A stretch of DNA of 44,455 bases from an uncultured Prevotella sp. (GTDB taxonomy: Bacteria; Bacteroidota; Bacteroidia; Bacteroidales; Bacteroidaceae): NCBI GenBank assembly GCA_937877595.1, contig CALFIY010000058.1, positions 1-44,455 on the forward strand, written 5' to 3'. Shown here piece after piece: positions 1 through 9,301 of the stretch. The position numbers and the translations under genes were made by a program. Position 1 is the stretch's first letter. Each line of letters starts with the position of its first letter. The notes beneath the pieces were generated by a model. The model had not been told where the DNA came from. It saw only the letters and a program-made list of their open reading frames with translations, and made no database searches.

Positions 1-105
1 TAAACACTGTTTTTATTTTCGTAAACACTGTTTTTATTTTCGTAAACACTGTTTTAATTTTTGTCAGCGCTGTTTTAATTTTCGTAAACACTGTTTTTAT
101 TTTCG
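1..105. repeat. 21-bp tandem repeat array, 5 units
   Basis: Five consecutive 21-bp units (1-21, 22-42, 43-63, 64-84, 85-105) share the core CACTGTTTTTATTTTCG with small variations (TTAATTTTTG in unit 3, CAGCGCTG in unit 4). The array may continue left of the window. The same 21-bp unit recurs at 32103-32230. It lies upstream of the tamB promoter. Read on the minus strand it stays open with a heptad (Thr-Lys-Ile-Lys-Thr-Val-Phe), but I find no start codon in that frame nearby, so I treat it as intergenic DNA. Function unknown. Confidence 0.85.
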
Positions 106-198
106 TGCAAACAGCATGTACAAAAATAAAAACGCAAAAAATAACATTGGCACACGTATTTTTCGCCTTTTCGGCAAAGAAGAATAATGGAAAAACAC

Positions 199-206
199 TA
201 TCTTTG
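199..206 (+). promoter_or_regulatory. Bacteroidetes -7 box TATCTTTG for tamB
   Basis: TATCTTTG fits the Bacteroidetes TAnnTTTG -7 consensus and ends 25 bases before the chosen tamB start at 232. It lies inside the alternative longer reading from 187, which is one reason to reject that start. No convincing TTG -33 element is visible. Confidence 0.6.
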
Positions 207-231
207 CGCGCAAAAGCACGAAAAAGCAACG

Positions 232-3200
232 ATGAAGAAGGCACTGATATGGATATTGGCGGTTCTGCTGACGCCAGTATTGCTCTTTCTCATACTCACA
301 ATACTGCTCTACGTGCCGCCGATACAGCACTGGGCGGTAAAGAAAGTGGCAGCCATAGCATCAGAAAAGACAGGGATGCAAATCAGCGTCGGCCATGTAG
401 ACCTGTCGTTCCCTATAGATTTGGGAATTGAAGGTTTGCAGGTGCTGCAAGTCAACGAGGCCCAGGCAGACACTATAGCCTACGTTCAGCGTGCCGTGGT
501 CGACGTGCAGTTGCTTCCGCTGTTGAGCAGCAAGGTTATCGTCAACCAGTTGGAAGTAAGCAATGCCCGTTTTAATACATATAGTCTCGTAGAGGCTGCA
601 CAGGTGAAAGGCAGTTTGCGCCGGTTTGCCGCCAGCAGTCGTGGCATAGACCTTGACCGCCAAACGGTGAGCCTCAATGGTACTCGCCTTGAGGACGCTG
701 CCGTTGACATCGTGCTGCGCGACTCAGTGCCGGAAGACACGACAAAGTCTGAACCGCTGCCATGGCAGATCGACATCGACAGTATAGTCGTGGAGCGCAC
801 CGGCATTGCGCTGCACATGCCGGGCGACACGATGAGCGTCGATATGAGGTTTGACAATTTGAGGGCGCGCCATGGCGATATCAGTCTACAGACGGAGACG
901 TATCGCGTAGGCTCTGTAGACTGGACGGGAGGCACTCTGAACTATAGCAAGAACTTCGAGCCTCAGGTGGAAGGTCTCGACTTCAACCATATCGCGCTCG
1001 ACAACATCCGCGTAGGCATTGACAGCATATACTATCACGCTCCCGACCTGCGGCTATACATGCGCACTGTGCAGTTGCGCGAGAAGAGCGGACTTGAGGT
1101 GAGCAATCTGACGGGTCTGGTGGCTATGGAGAATGGCTGTCTGAAACTTCCGCGCTTCCGTCTGACCACTCCCGATTCTGACGTTGACGTAGAACTCGAT
1201 ATGCCGCTGTCGCTGCTGGAGCCAATAGACCCGGGAAAAATGCGACTGCGTGTCAATGCACAGTTGGGCAAGCAAGACCTGATGATGTTTATGGGCGACA
1301 TGCCAAAGCAGTTTGTTCAGAGTTGGCCCAATCAGCCGCTGAGCATCAAGGGCTTTGTCAAGGGAAATATGGACCACGTCGAATTCTCAGGACTCGACGT
1401 TTCCTTGCCTTCAGCCTTTCATGCTACGGCATCGGGCTATGCTGCCAATCTGACCGACCTTGACCGCCTGCGCGCCAAGGTACATTTCTATGCCACCGCC
1501 GACAATCTTGGCTTTGTCACGTCGCTTCTGCCTCGCGATGTGCAGAAGAACTACAGAATTCCGCGGGGCATCACCGCGCAGGGACTGCTAAAGGCCGATG
1601 GTCAGCGATATGCTGCCGACGTGGTGGCGCGCCAAGGCTCTGGAAAGGTGAAAGCGCGCGGCACGTTTGATGGCAGGGCAATGAGTTATGACGTAAAGGC
1701 CAGCGTGGACAGGCTCAATCTGCACAACTTCATGCCCCACGACTCGCTCTACACCGTCACTGCCGACATCACGGCAAACGGGCGCGGCACCGACTTCTTC
1801 TCGCCGTCGACAAGACTTCAGGCAAATGCACGGCTGCACCATCTGGGATATGGGCAGTTAGATATTGACAACGTCGTGGCAGTGGCTGACATCAGGGGTG
1901 GTAGGGCGCATGCCGACATCAGCAGCGACAATCCTCTGCTCAGAGGACTTATCAATTTCGATGCACTGATGAGCAAGCAGCGTCTTGACGCTACGTTCTC
2001 TGCCGACCTTAGCAGCGTCGACCTCTATCGTCTGCGCGTCATGGACAGTCCGCTTGAGGTGAGCATGTGTTCACACATGGACATAGAGAGCGACCTCGAC
2101 GAGTTCTACAGAGTTCAGGGACTTATCAACGACCTTACGATACGCGACAGCGCACAAGCCATAAGGCCTGGCGAAATTACGCTCAACATGCTTACTTCAC
2201 GCGACACGACATGGGCTAAGGCAAATAGCGGCAACCTGAAGATAGACTTCACGGCAAGCGGCGGATACAAGATACTGCTCAATCAGATAGACTCGCTAAC
2301 TGCAGAACTGATGCTGCAGAAAGAGCAGAAGACCATCAACCAGCCACGCCTGCGCCAGTTGCTACCTACGATGAGCCTCACTATGAGCAGCGACGAAGAC
2401 AATCCTGCTGCAGCATACCTCAAAGCCAACAAAATCACATTCAAGGACATGGGAATGTGGCTCGTAACGTCGCCGGCAACGGGTGTCAACGGTAAAGGAC
2501 ACATCCACTCGCTCACCTACGACGGCACGCGGCTTGACACCATCAACTTCCAGTTGGTACAGCGCAGCGAGCGGCTCAGTTTCGGAGGTCAGGTGCGCAA
2601 CAACAAGCGCAATCCGCAGTTTGTCTTCAATGCGCTGTTCGACGGAGTGCTGCAGGAACATGGCGCAACAGTGGGAGTGCGCTACTACGACAGCGACAAC
2701 CGTCTTGGCGCGCGTGTTGGAGCGCAGGCAGAAGTGGTAGACAGCGGACTAAACATACACCTCGTGCCAAGCAGACCTCTGCTGGGTTACAAGGAGTTTG
2801 CTCTTAACGACGACAACTTCGTTTTCCTCGGTGCAGACAACAAGGTAAAGGCAAAGGTAAACCTGATAGCCGACGACGGGACAGGCGTACGCATATACTC
2901 AGAAGAAACAGACCCGACGGCATTGCAGGACATAACGGTGAGTTTGAACCGCTTCAATCTGGATGAGATAACATCAGTGATGCCATACGTGCCAAGGATG
3001 ACAGGACTGCTCAATGGCGACTACCACGTAGTGCAGGACGCGCAGGGACAGATATCCATGGTTAGCGATATGAGCGTACGTGGCATGACCTACGAGCGCA
3101 GTCCTATAGGCAACGTCAGCACAGAGTTGGTTTATCTGCAAAAAGAGGATGACGCACACGCCATTGAGGCACGCCTGATGAAAGACGACGTGGAGGTCGG

Positions 3201-4872
3201 GCTGCTGGAAGGAACATACTACAACAACGACGATGGGCGCATCAACGCACGCCTGCAACTGGAAAGGCTTCCGCTTAGCATGGTCAACGGATTTGTGCCC
3301 GACCAGATATGCGGACTTGCAGGATATGGCGAAGGCGAACTGAGCGTAAAAGGCACTCTCGACAAGTTGCTGGTGGATGGCGAGGTCTATCTCGACTCTT
3401 CCTATCTCGTCAGCATCCCTTATGGTGTAGCGCTGCGCTTCGACGACGACCCTGTGCGCATTATTGGCAGCAACCTGCTCTTCGAGAACTTTACGGTCTA
3501 CGCCTACAACGACCAGCCGCTCAATATCATGGGCAACGTAGACTTCAGCAATCTGGAACGTATTCTTGTCAACCTTCGCATGCGTGCGCAGAACTATCAG
3601 ATAATAGGTGCGAAGGAGCATGCCAAGAGCGTAGCCTATGGAAAGGCATTCGTCAACTTCTTTGGTGCAATGTCCGGGCAACTCGACAACCTCGTGATGC
3701 GCGGCAAACTGGACTTGCTCGGAACTACCGACATTGGCTACATACTGCGCGACTCGCCTATTACCACCGACAACCAACTTGACGAACTCGTGCGCTTCAC
3801 CGACTTCAGCGATACCACGCAGACCATCGTTAACAGGCCGGCACTGACAGGCTTCAAGATGGATATGACTGTCGATATATCGAAAGGCGCCCATATCATG
3901 GCATACATGAATGCCGACCACTCAAACTATATCGACCTGATGGGCGGCGGTACACTGCGCATGACATATAATCCTGCCGACAACCTGCAACTCACGGGCA
4001 AGTACACGCTGTCAAACGGCGAGATGAAATATTCGCTCCCTGTGATACCGCTTAAGACTTTCACCATTCAAGATGGCTCGTACATAGAGTTCACGGGCGA
4101 ACCGATGAACCCCACGCTGAATATCTCTGCCGTTGAACGGACAAAGGCAACGGTGACAAACACAGGTGGAGTAGGGCGTTCGGTCGAGTTCGACTGCGGC
4201 GTAGTGATCACGAAAACGCTTGCCGACATGGGACTGGAGTTTACGCTCGATGCGCCGGAAGACATGCAACTGCATAGCGAACTTATGGCAATGAGCACGG
4301 AGCAGCGTGGCAAACTGGCTGTGTCGATGCTCACCACAGGCATGTATCTTGCCGACGGAAATACAGGCTCGTTCTCGATGAACAGTGCGCTCAGTTCCTT
4401 CCTCAACTCGGAGATAAACCAGATAACAGGCAATGCCCTGCGTACGCTCGACCTCTCGTTCGGCATGGACAACACCACCGACGCCACAGGTCAGACACAC
4501 ACCGACTACTCGTTCAAATTTGCCAAGCGCTTCTGGAATAACAGGATGAAAATAGTGGTTGGCGGAAAAGTGACGTCGGGAAGTGAATCTCCGGGCAACA
4601 ACAATTCATTCTTCGACAATGTCTCGCTCGAATACCGCCTTGACGATACCGCCAACAAGTACGTGCAACTTTTCTATCAGAACAATGCCTACGACTGGCT
4701 CGACGGATATACTCAGAAATACGGCGGTGGACTGACGTGGCGCCGTACGGTGCAGAACTTCAGTGACATCTTCCGGTTGAAAGACACGCAGGTGGCGATG
4801 CCGGCCCCAGCACCGCGCATCGTGGAAAACCGTGGAGACTCCATTAAAAGCAATGTCAATGAAAAACAGTAA
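232..4872 (+). CDS. tamB: TamB-like translocation and assembly module protein (DUF490)
   Basis: Large inner-membrane-anchored periplasmic protein of the TamB/AsmA-like superfamily. With TamA it forms a bridge implicated in outer-membrane protein insertion and lipid transport. From the chosen start (1546 aa) a Met-Lys-Lys head is followed by one hydrophobic segment (about residues 4-27). A very long beta-rich region follows, rich in Asp-Ile/Leu-Asp strands, ending in the DUF490/TamB C-terminal domain (roughly the last 400 residues, with GGGTLRMTYNPADNLQLTG-type strands). Length fits the family. An in-frame ATG at 187 would add 15 residues ahead of the signal anchor and would put the -7 box inside the gene, so 232 is preferred. 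The stop overlaps the start of the TamA-like gene, the classic tamA/tamB pairing in reversed order, as usual in Bacteroidetes. Confident on family. Confidence 0.9.
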   Translation: MKKALIWILAVLLTPVLLFLILTILLYVPPIQHWAVKKVAAIASEKTGMQISVGHVDLSFPIDLGIEGLQVLQVNEAQADTIAYVQRAVVDVQLLPLLSSKVIVNQLEVSNARFNTYSLVEAAQVKGSLRRFAASSRGIDLDRQTVSLNGTRLEDAAVDIVLRDSVPEDTTKSEPLPWQIDIDSIVVERTGIALHMPGDTMSVDMRFDNLRARHGDISLQTETYRVGSVDWTGGTLNYSKNFEPQVEGLDFNHIALDNIRVGIDSIYYHAPDLRLYMRTVQLREKSGLEVSNLTGLVAMENGCLKLPRFRLTTPDSDVDVELDMPLSLLEPIDPGKMRLRVNAQLGKQDLMMFMGDMPKQFVQSWPNQPLSIKGFVKGNMDHVEFSGLDVSLPSAFHATASGYAANLTDLDRLRAKVHFYATADNLGFVTSLLPRDVQKNYRIPRGITAQGLLKADGQRYAADVVARQGSGKVKARGTFDGRAMSYDVKASVDRLNLHNFMPHDSLYTVTADITANGRGTDFFSPSTRLQANARLHHLGYGQLDIDNVVAVADIRGGRAHADISSDNPLLRGLINFDALMSKQRLDATFSADLSSVDLYRLRVMDSPLEVSMCSHMDIESDLDEFYRVQGLINDLTIRDSAQAIRPGEITLNMLTSRDTTWAKANSGNLKIDFTASGGYKILLNQIDSLTAELMLQKEQKTINQPRLRQLLPTMSLTMSSDEDNPAAAYLKANKITFKDMGMWLVTSPATGVNGKGHIHSLTYDGTRLDTINFQLVQRSERLSFGGQVRNNKRNPQFVFNALFDGVLQEHGATVGVRYYDSDNRLGARVGAQAEVVDSGLNIHLVPSRPLLGYKEFALNDDNFVFLGADNKVKAKVNLIADDGTGVRIYSEETDPTALQDITVSLNRFNLDEITSVMPYVPRMTGLLNGDYHVVQDAQGQISMVSDMSVRGMTYERSPIGNVSTELVYLQKEDDAHAIEARLMKDDVEVGLLEGTYYNNDDGRINARLQLERLPLSMVNGFVPDQICGLAGYGEGELSVKGTLDKLLVDGEVYLDSSYLVSIPYGVALRFDDDPVRIIGSNLLFENFTVYAYNDQPLNIMGNVDFSNLERILVNLRMRAQNYQIIGAKEHAKSVAYGKAFVNFFGAMSGQLDNLVMRGKLDLLGTTDIGYILRDSPITTDNQLDELVRFTDFSDTTQTIVNRPALTGFKMDMTVDISKGAHIMAYMNADHSNYIDLMGGGTLRMTYNPADNLQLTGKYTLSNGEMKYSLPVIPLKTFTIQDGSYIEFTGEPMNPTLNISAVERTKATVTNTGGVGRSVEFDCGVVITKTLADMGLEFTLDAPEDMQLHSELMAMSTEQRGKLAVSMLTTGMYLADGNTGSFSMNSALSSFLNSEINQITGNALRTLDLSFGMDNTTDATGQTHTDYSFKFAKRFWNNRMKIVVGGKVTSGSESPGNNNSFFDNVSLEYRLDDTANKYVQLFYQNNAYDWLDGYTQKYGGGLTWRRTVQNFSDIFRLKDTQVAMPAPAPRIVENRGDSIKSNVNEKQ

Positions 4873-7210
4873 TCTACTTGCGATACTCATATCTGTTGTG
4901 CTCACCTCAGCATGCTCCATGACAAACGGCATTGCTGACGATGACCAGTTGTTTACAGGACTGACCAAGATAAACTACGACAACTACGAGCGCAACGACA
5001 ACTTTGTGCTTACGCAGGAGGAAGTTGAGGCTGCCCTTGCCACTGCCCCCAATGGTGCCATCTTCGGTAGCAGTTACTATCGCATGCCTTTCTCCGTCGG
5101 ACTGTCTATCTGGAATCACTATTCGCAGCGAAACGGGGCCTTTGCAAAGTGGCTGACGAGCAGTTTTGGCAAGCAGCCGGTGCTCATGTCGTGGGTAAAT
5201 CCAGAACTGCGAGCCTCCGTGGCCCAGAACGTGCTGCGCAATCACGGCTACTTCTACGGCAAGGTGGACTATAAGGCTGTGACGCAGAAAAACCCGAAGA
5301 TGGCAAAGATAGGATATGATGTCAACCTGGGCCACCTCTTTACCTTCGACAGCATAGCCTACGTGGGATATCCCAATGAGGCCGACAGCCTTATCATAGC
5401 ATCTGCCGACGAAGCCCTCGTGCATACGGGCGATGCCTTTAGCGTTGCCAACCTTGACGCAGAGCGCGTGCGCATCAGTACGATGCTGCGTAACAATGGC
5501 TACTACTATTATCAGCCAGAGTATGCGTCTTATCTGGCCGACACTTTTGCCGTTGAGGGTAAGGCACAACTGCGTCTGCAACTGGCCGACGACACTCCCG
5601 AAGCGGCAAAGCACAAGTGGTATATAGGCCGCGTCAATATCAATATGCGCAAGTCGTTCAACGAGCAGTATTCCGACTCTACCGTGCGTCGCTATTTCAC
5701 TGTCAGATACAGCGGCAAGCGTCCTCCCGTTCGTCCGCGCGTTATAATGGCCGACCTGAAGATACGTCCGCGGCAGTTATACAGTTACGACAACTATCTG
5801 GAGAGCGTCAACAAACTGAATGCAATGGGGCTGTTCTCAATGACTGACTTCAAGTTTACGCCACGTGACACAACGCAACTCTGCGACACGCTTGACATGA
5901 CGCTCGACTGTACTTTCGACAAACCGTGGGACACGTATGTCGAGACAAACTTCAATGCGCGTACCATAGGACGCATGGGACCGGAACTGAAAATAGGTGT
6001 TACGAGGCGCAATGCATTCAGGGGAGGTGAGAAAATAGATGTTAACGTCCATGGTTCGTATGAATGGGCTACGACAAGCGGCTCAAACATGAGCAATTAT
6101 GAGTATGGTGTTGACGCATCAGTGGAGTTTCCACGACTTATAGCACCTTTCGTCGGAGGCAATAGCAGGCCGAGGAGAGACAAATACGGACGGCTGCGCC
6201 GACGGCGCTTTTTCAGTACACCGTCGACGATTGCAAAGGCTTCGACTGATGTCGTGCGCCGGCCAGGATATTACAAGATGCATATCGTAAGTGGTGAATG
6301 GACTTACAGATGGCAGTCGTCGGCACAGAGCCGCCATGAACTGTCACCGCTGACGGTGAAATATCAGTTTATGAACAGCCACACCGCAGCATTCGACTCT
6401 GTGATGACGCAAAATCCATATCTTAAGGCCACGATGCAGGACTATTTCATACCTGAAATGCGCTATACCTATACCTACAGCAGTCCGAAGGGAACCCTGC
6501 ACCCTGTGCGGTGGGAGACTACGCTGGCCGAGTCGGGCAATATCACTTCGCTGCTGATGATGGCGGCAGGCAAGAAATGGGATACAAAGGACAAACAACT
6601 CTTTAAAAACCCGTACTCGCAATTCCTAAAACTTGAAACAGATTTTACAAAGACATTGCAACTTAATGCCATGTCACAACTCGTGGGCCATGTCAATGCT
6701 GGCGTAATCTATGCTTACGGCAACAGCGACTGGGTGCCCAATTCGGAGATGTTTTATGTCGGTGGAGCAAATAGTCTGAGGGCTTTTCCTGTGAGAGGAA
6801 TAGGCCCTGGCAGTTTTTCTGGCGTGGCAGACAAAGCCTATTCGTATCTTATGCAGAATGGCGACATTAAGTTTGTTTGCAATCTGGAATATCGCAGACA
6901 ACTGTTCGGCAGCCTCTATGGTGCCGTGTTTGTTGATGCTGGAAATGTGTGGAATTTCGACGAGGACTACGGCAATGATCAGTGGAACCAGTTCTTCTCC
7001 GGCTCTAAGTTCAGTTTTAAGAATATGCTAAAAGAAATGGCCGTAGGCACAGGCATTGGTGTGCGCTACGACCTTGATTTTCTCGTGATACGTCTTGACT
7101 GGGGCATCGGACTGCACGTGCCCTACGATACTGGACGCTCTGGTTTCTACAATGTTGACGGCTTTGGGAAAAATCAGACGCTCCACTTTGCCATCGGATA
7201 TCCATTCTGA
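4853..7210 (+). CDS. tamL: TamA-like BamA-superfamily outer-membrane lipoprotein (TamL type)
   Basis: Outer-membrane beta-barrel of the BamA/TamA (Omp85) superfamily, the presumed partner of the TamB encoded just upstream. The N-terminus carries a lipoprotein signal peptide ending in LTSAC, so the mature protein starts with a lipidated Cys. This distinguishes the Bacteroidetes TamL variant from classical TamA. POTRA-like segments follow (about residues 100-330), then a C-terminal barrel with the conserved VRGIGPGSF-type signature (near residue 650) and a terminal aromatic strand ending in GYPF. ATG codons at 4853 and 4859 are both possible. One at 4832 would put seven residues before them. 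The start overlaps the tamB stop by about 20 bases, indicating translational coupling. The stop lies 10 bases from the convergent dnaX stop. Confidence 0.88.
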   Translation: MSMKNSNLLAILISVVLTSACSMTNGIADDDQLFTGLTKINYDNYERNDNFVLTQEEVEAALATAPNGAIFGSSYYRMPFSVGLSIWNHYSQRNGAFAKWLTSSFGKQPVLMSWVNPELRASVAQNVLRNHGYFYGKVDYKAVTQKNPKMAKIGYDVNLGHLFTFDSIAYVGYPNEADSLIIASADEALVHTGDAFSVANLDAERVRISTMLRNNGYYYYQPEYASYLADTFAVEGKAQLRLQLADDTPEAAKHKWYIGRVNINMRKSFNEQYSDSTVRRYFTVRYSGKRPPVRPRVIMADLKIRPRQLYSYDNYLESVNKLNAMGLFSMTDFKFTPRDTTQLCDTLDMTLDCTFDKPWDTYVETNFNARTIGRMGPELKIGVTRRNAFRGGEKIDVNVHGSYEWATTSGSNMSNYEYGVDASVEFPRLIAPFVGGNSRPRRDKYGRLRRRRFFSTPSTIAKASTDVVRRPGYYKMHIVSGEWTYRWQSSAQSRHELSPLTVKYQFMNSHTAAFDSVMTQNPYLKATMQDYFIPEMRYTYTYSSPKGTLHPVRWETTLAESGNITSLLMMAAGKKWDTKDKQLFKNPYSQFLKLETDFTKTLQLNAMSQLVGHVNAGVIYAYGNSDWVPNSEMFYVGGANSLRAFPVRGIGPGSFSGVADKAYSYLMQNGDIKFVCNLEYRRQLFGSLYGAVFVDAGNVWNFDEDYGNDQWNQFFSGSKFSFKNMLKEMAVGTGIGVRYDLDFLVIRLDWGIGLHVPYDTGRSGFYNVDGFGKNQTLHFAIGYPF

Positions 7211-7220
7211 TGATGGTGGC

Positions 7221-8999
7221 TCAGGCAAGTTCCAAGTCAAGCGACTCGCGGAGAATGCGTATGGCCTTATTCTTTTGCTCCATGGCTTCATACTGTTCGC
7301 GGCGCGTCAGTATGCGTTGCTGCTCTTTCTGTTTCGCAACGCGCATTTGCATCGTGATGGCGTTGTTGCGCAGATGCAATTTCAGGGTGTTCACTATGTT
7401 AGCCTGAATGCTTAGCATCTGGTCGAGGGCCAACTGATTGTCGACGACGACTTCCACGGCAGGGAATTCTGTAATCTTCGGAGTTATGTTGCGCATGCGG
7501 TTGGCTATGCCGCCGTATTTCTGAGGCATGCGGTTGCACATGGAGAGCCATTGAAATTCCAAGTCGCTCTGGCTGAATGGCTGTTGCTCGTCATTTGCAG
7601 CAGTAGTAGTGTCGCCCTCATCAAGCGCGCCGAGCATGATTTGCATTTTCTGCGGCTTGGCCTGTTCACGGATGTTTTTCCATGACGAACTGATGCTGCT
7701 CTTCAGCGTCGGGCGTGGAGCAGATGGTGCTGCTGGTGCAGCAGTGGTACGTGTGTCTGTAGCAAGTGGAGTGGGGGAGGATACAGTACGGGCAGTCTGA
7801 GTCACCTGCGGAACTACATTCTGTGACTGCTGGTCTTGTATCAGTTTCTTAAACAGGGATTTCAGTCGTGTGGGCTTGCGCCCACTGGCAGCGGCGTCAT
7901 CGCTGGGCTGCGTGATCTGCGCTATCTCTATCAGCGTCAGTTCTACCAGCAGGCGCTTGTTGCCCGACTGGCGATACTGCACATCGCACTGGTTGCAGAA
8001 ACGTAGTGCCTGATATAGGAAAGGTATCTGGCACTTCTGTGCCTGCTCCTGGAAATGCTGGCGCTGCTGGTCGCTCACCTCAAGCAGCGGAAGCGTCTGT
8101 GGATCGCGCGCCATAAGAACATTGCGAATGTGGTGGGCAAGCCCTTGTATCAGCAGTCCGCCGTCAAATCCCTTGCTGATAAGTTGGTTGAGCAGCAGCA
8201 TTATGTCGCTCACTTTATTTTCCAGTGCCAAGTCTACGATACTGAAATAATTTTCCGAGTCCAGTACGTTGAGGTCTTCAATAACTTTGGCATAAGTGAT
8301 ATTTCCCTGACTGAACGACGCGGCCTGATCGAAAATAGACAGTGCATCGCGCATGCCGCCGTCTGCCTTTTCTGCTATAACAGCCAGGGCCTGCTCCTCA
8401 TACTGTATGCCTTCGCTGTCGGCCACTGTCTTCAGATGGGCAACAGTGTCGCGCACGGTCATGCGCTCGAAATCATATATCTGACATCTGCTGAGTATCG
8501 TGGGCAGTATCTTGTGCTTCTCTGTAGTGGCCAGGATGAATATCACGTGGGCAGGGGGCTCTTCGAGAGTCTTGAGAAAGGCATTGAATGCAGCCGTGGA
8601 GAGCATGTGCACCTCGTCAATGATGAAAACTTTGTAGCGCCCCACCTGTGGAGGTATTCTGGTTTGCTCCATCAGGGTTTTGATGTGCTCCACTGAGTTG
8701 TTTGAAGCAGCATCGAGTTCAAAGATGTTGAAGGAACGCTGCTCTCCGAAAGCCTTGCAACTTTCGCATGTGCCGCAGGCTTCGCCGTCGGCTGTGGGCG
8801 ACATGCAGTTGATGGCTTTTGCAAAAATGCGCGCGCAGGTGGTCTTGCCTACACCACGCGGACCGCAGAACAGGTAGGCGTGGGCCAATTTGCCACTGCG
8901 CACGGCATTCTTCAGCGTTGTAGTCAGGGCTTGCTGGCCCACCACGCTGTCGAAAGTCAGCGGCCTGTATTTTCTGGCTGATACTATATACTCTTCCAT
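7221..8999 (-). CDS. dnaX: DNA polymerase III subunit gamma/tau
   Basis: Clamp-loader ATPase of the replicative polymerase. The 592-aa product begins MEEYIVSARKYRPLTF, a standard DnaX start. Walker A is GPRGVGKTT (residues 46-54). The zinc-binding Cys cluster is CMSP...CGTCESC (about 65-82), Walker B is IIDEVHML, and the SRC sensor/arginine-finger motif is in ILSRCQIYDF. The region after about residue 370 is a low-complexity Thr/Ala/Pro linker followed by a tau-like C-terminal domain (about 470-592). Transcribed alone on the minus strand from a promoter at 9041-9071. I saw no obvious slippery sequence but did not examine this exhaustively. Confidence 0.96.
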   Translation of the reverse strand: MEEYIVSARKYRPLTFDSVVGQQALTTTLKNAVRSGKLAHAYLFCGPRGVGKTTCARIFAKAINCMSPTADGEACGTCESCKAFGEQRSFNIFELDAASNNSVEHIKTLMEQTRIPPQVGRYKVFIIDEVHMLSTAAFNAFLKTLEEPPAHVIFILATTEKHKILPTILSRCQIYDFERMTVRDTVAHLKTVADSEGIQYEEQALAVIAEKADGGMRDALSIFDQAASFSQGNITYAKVIEDLNVLDSENYFSIVDLALENKVSDIMLLLNQLISKGFDGGLLIQGLAHHIRNVLMARDPQTLPLLEVSDQQRQHFQEQAQKCQIPFLYQALRFCNQCDVQYRQSGNKRLLVELTLIEIAQITQPSDDAAASGRKPTRLKSLFKKLIQDQQSQNVVPQVTQTARTVSSPTPLATDTRTTAAPAAPSAPRPTLKSSISSSWKNIREQAKPQKMQIMLGALDEGDTTTAANDEQQPFSQSDLEFQWLSMCNRMPQKYGGIANRMRNITPKITEFPAVEVVVDNQLALDQMLSIQANIVNTLKLHLRNNAITMQMRVAKQKEQQRILTRREQYEAMEQKNKAIRILRESLDLELA

Positions 9000-9001
9000 A
9001 T

Positions 9002-9015
9002 TTCTTACTTCTTAC
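9002..9015. repeat. 7-bp repeat x2 directly before the dnaX start
   Basis: TTCTTAC occurs twice in tandem (9002-9008, 9009-9015). On the coding strand this gives a purine-rich leader AGTAAGAAGTAAGAA immediately before the dnaX ATG. It resembles the 7-bp repeats before the genes at 13007 and 34193. It may act as a weak ribosome-binding region. Confidence 0.5.
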
Positions 9016-9040
9016 TTTATGTAAAGGTTGAATGCAGTGG

Positions 9041-9071
9041 CAAAGGTACGAATAAGTCAAGAGCAAAACAA
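9041..9071 (-). promoter_or_regulatory. Promoter of dnaX
   Basis: On the minus strand the -7 box is TACCTTTG (CAAAGGTA at 9041-9048) and a TTG lies at 9069-9071 with a 20-bp spacer. The spacer ends in CTTATTCG, matching the extended promoter repeat seen elsewhere in the window. The box ends about 41 bases upstream of the dnaX start. Confidence 0.7.
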
Positions 9072-9087
9072 AATTAAGTTCTATAAT

Positions 9088-9192
9088 TTAACATAAGTTT
9101 AGCGGGATGAATGTAAGGACATATTTCTCGGCGAACTTCTTCTTGTGTTGGTAAATACGGAAAAACTCAGTGGATTTACTCTCTTGGTACAT
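9088..9192 (-). CDS. Possible 34-aa micro-ORF or dispersed repeat remnant
   Basis: In the 302-bp gap between dnaX and divIC the minus strand holds an open frame starting MYQESKSTEFFRIYQHKKKF and ending NLC, stop at 9088-9090. It lies upstream of the dnaX promoter and its composition is protein-like (Lys/Phe/Tyr rich). A second minus-strand frame over the same bases is also fairly open, which suggests a repeated DNA element rather than a selected protein. No domain recognised and no clear promoter of its own. Low confidence as a gene. Confidence 0.25.
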   Translation of the reverse strand: MYQESKSTEFFRIYQHKKKFAEKYVLTFIPLNLC

Positions 9193-9197
9193 TTTTA

Positions 9198-9217
9198 GCG
9201 CCAATTTTAACTGGCGC
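9198..9217. repeat. Short inverted repeat in the dnaX/divIC intergenic region
   Basis: GCGCCA (9198-9203) pairs with TGGCGC (9212-9217) across an 8-base AT-rich loop. Flanking TA on both sides could extend the stem past a bulge. No T-run follows on either strand and the flanking genes diverge, so it is unlikely to be a terminator. It sits just upstream (minus strand) of the possible micro-ORF at 9088-9192. Confidence 0.4.
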
Positions 9218-9251
9218 CTATAGTACATAGGTTTAAAAAAGCGAAAAAATT

Positions 9252-9282
9252 TTGTTTTTGCTCTCGCTTAATCGTAACTTTG
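9252..9282 (+). promoter_or_regulatory. Promoter of the divIC-led gene run
   Basis: TTG at 9252-9254, a 20-bp spacer containing CTCTCGCTTAATCG, and the -7 box TAACTTTG at 9275-9282, 19 bases before the first ATG at 9302. The spacer matches the extended promoter repeat before hflX. Confidence 0.75.
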
Positions 9283-9301
9283 CAGGCAGGAAAATCGGAA
9301 T

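Noticed and set aside
1..105. CRISPR array
   Set aside because: The 21-bp units are contiguous with no unique spacers and no cas genes; likewise the 39-bp repeat at 43306 has near-identical spacers within a coding frame.
2974..3921. 315-codon minus-strand frame opposite tamB
   Set aside because: Antisense shadow within a single large, motif-supported gene.
9198..9217. Rho-independent terminator
   Set aside because: No T-run on either strand and the neighbouring genes diverge, so no transcript is expected to end here.
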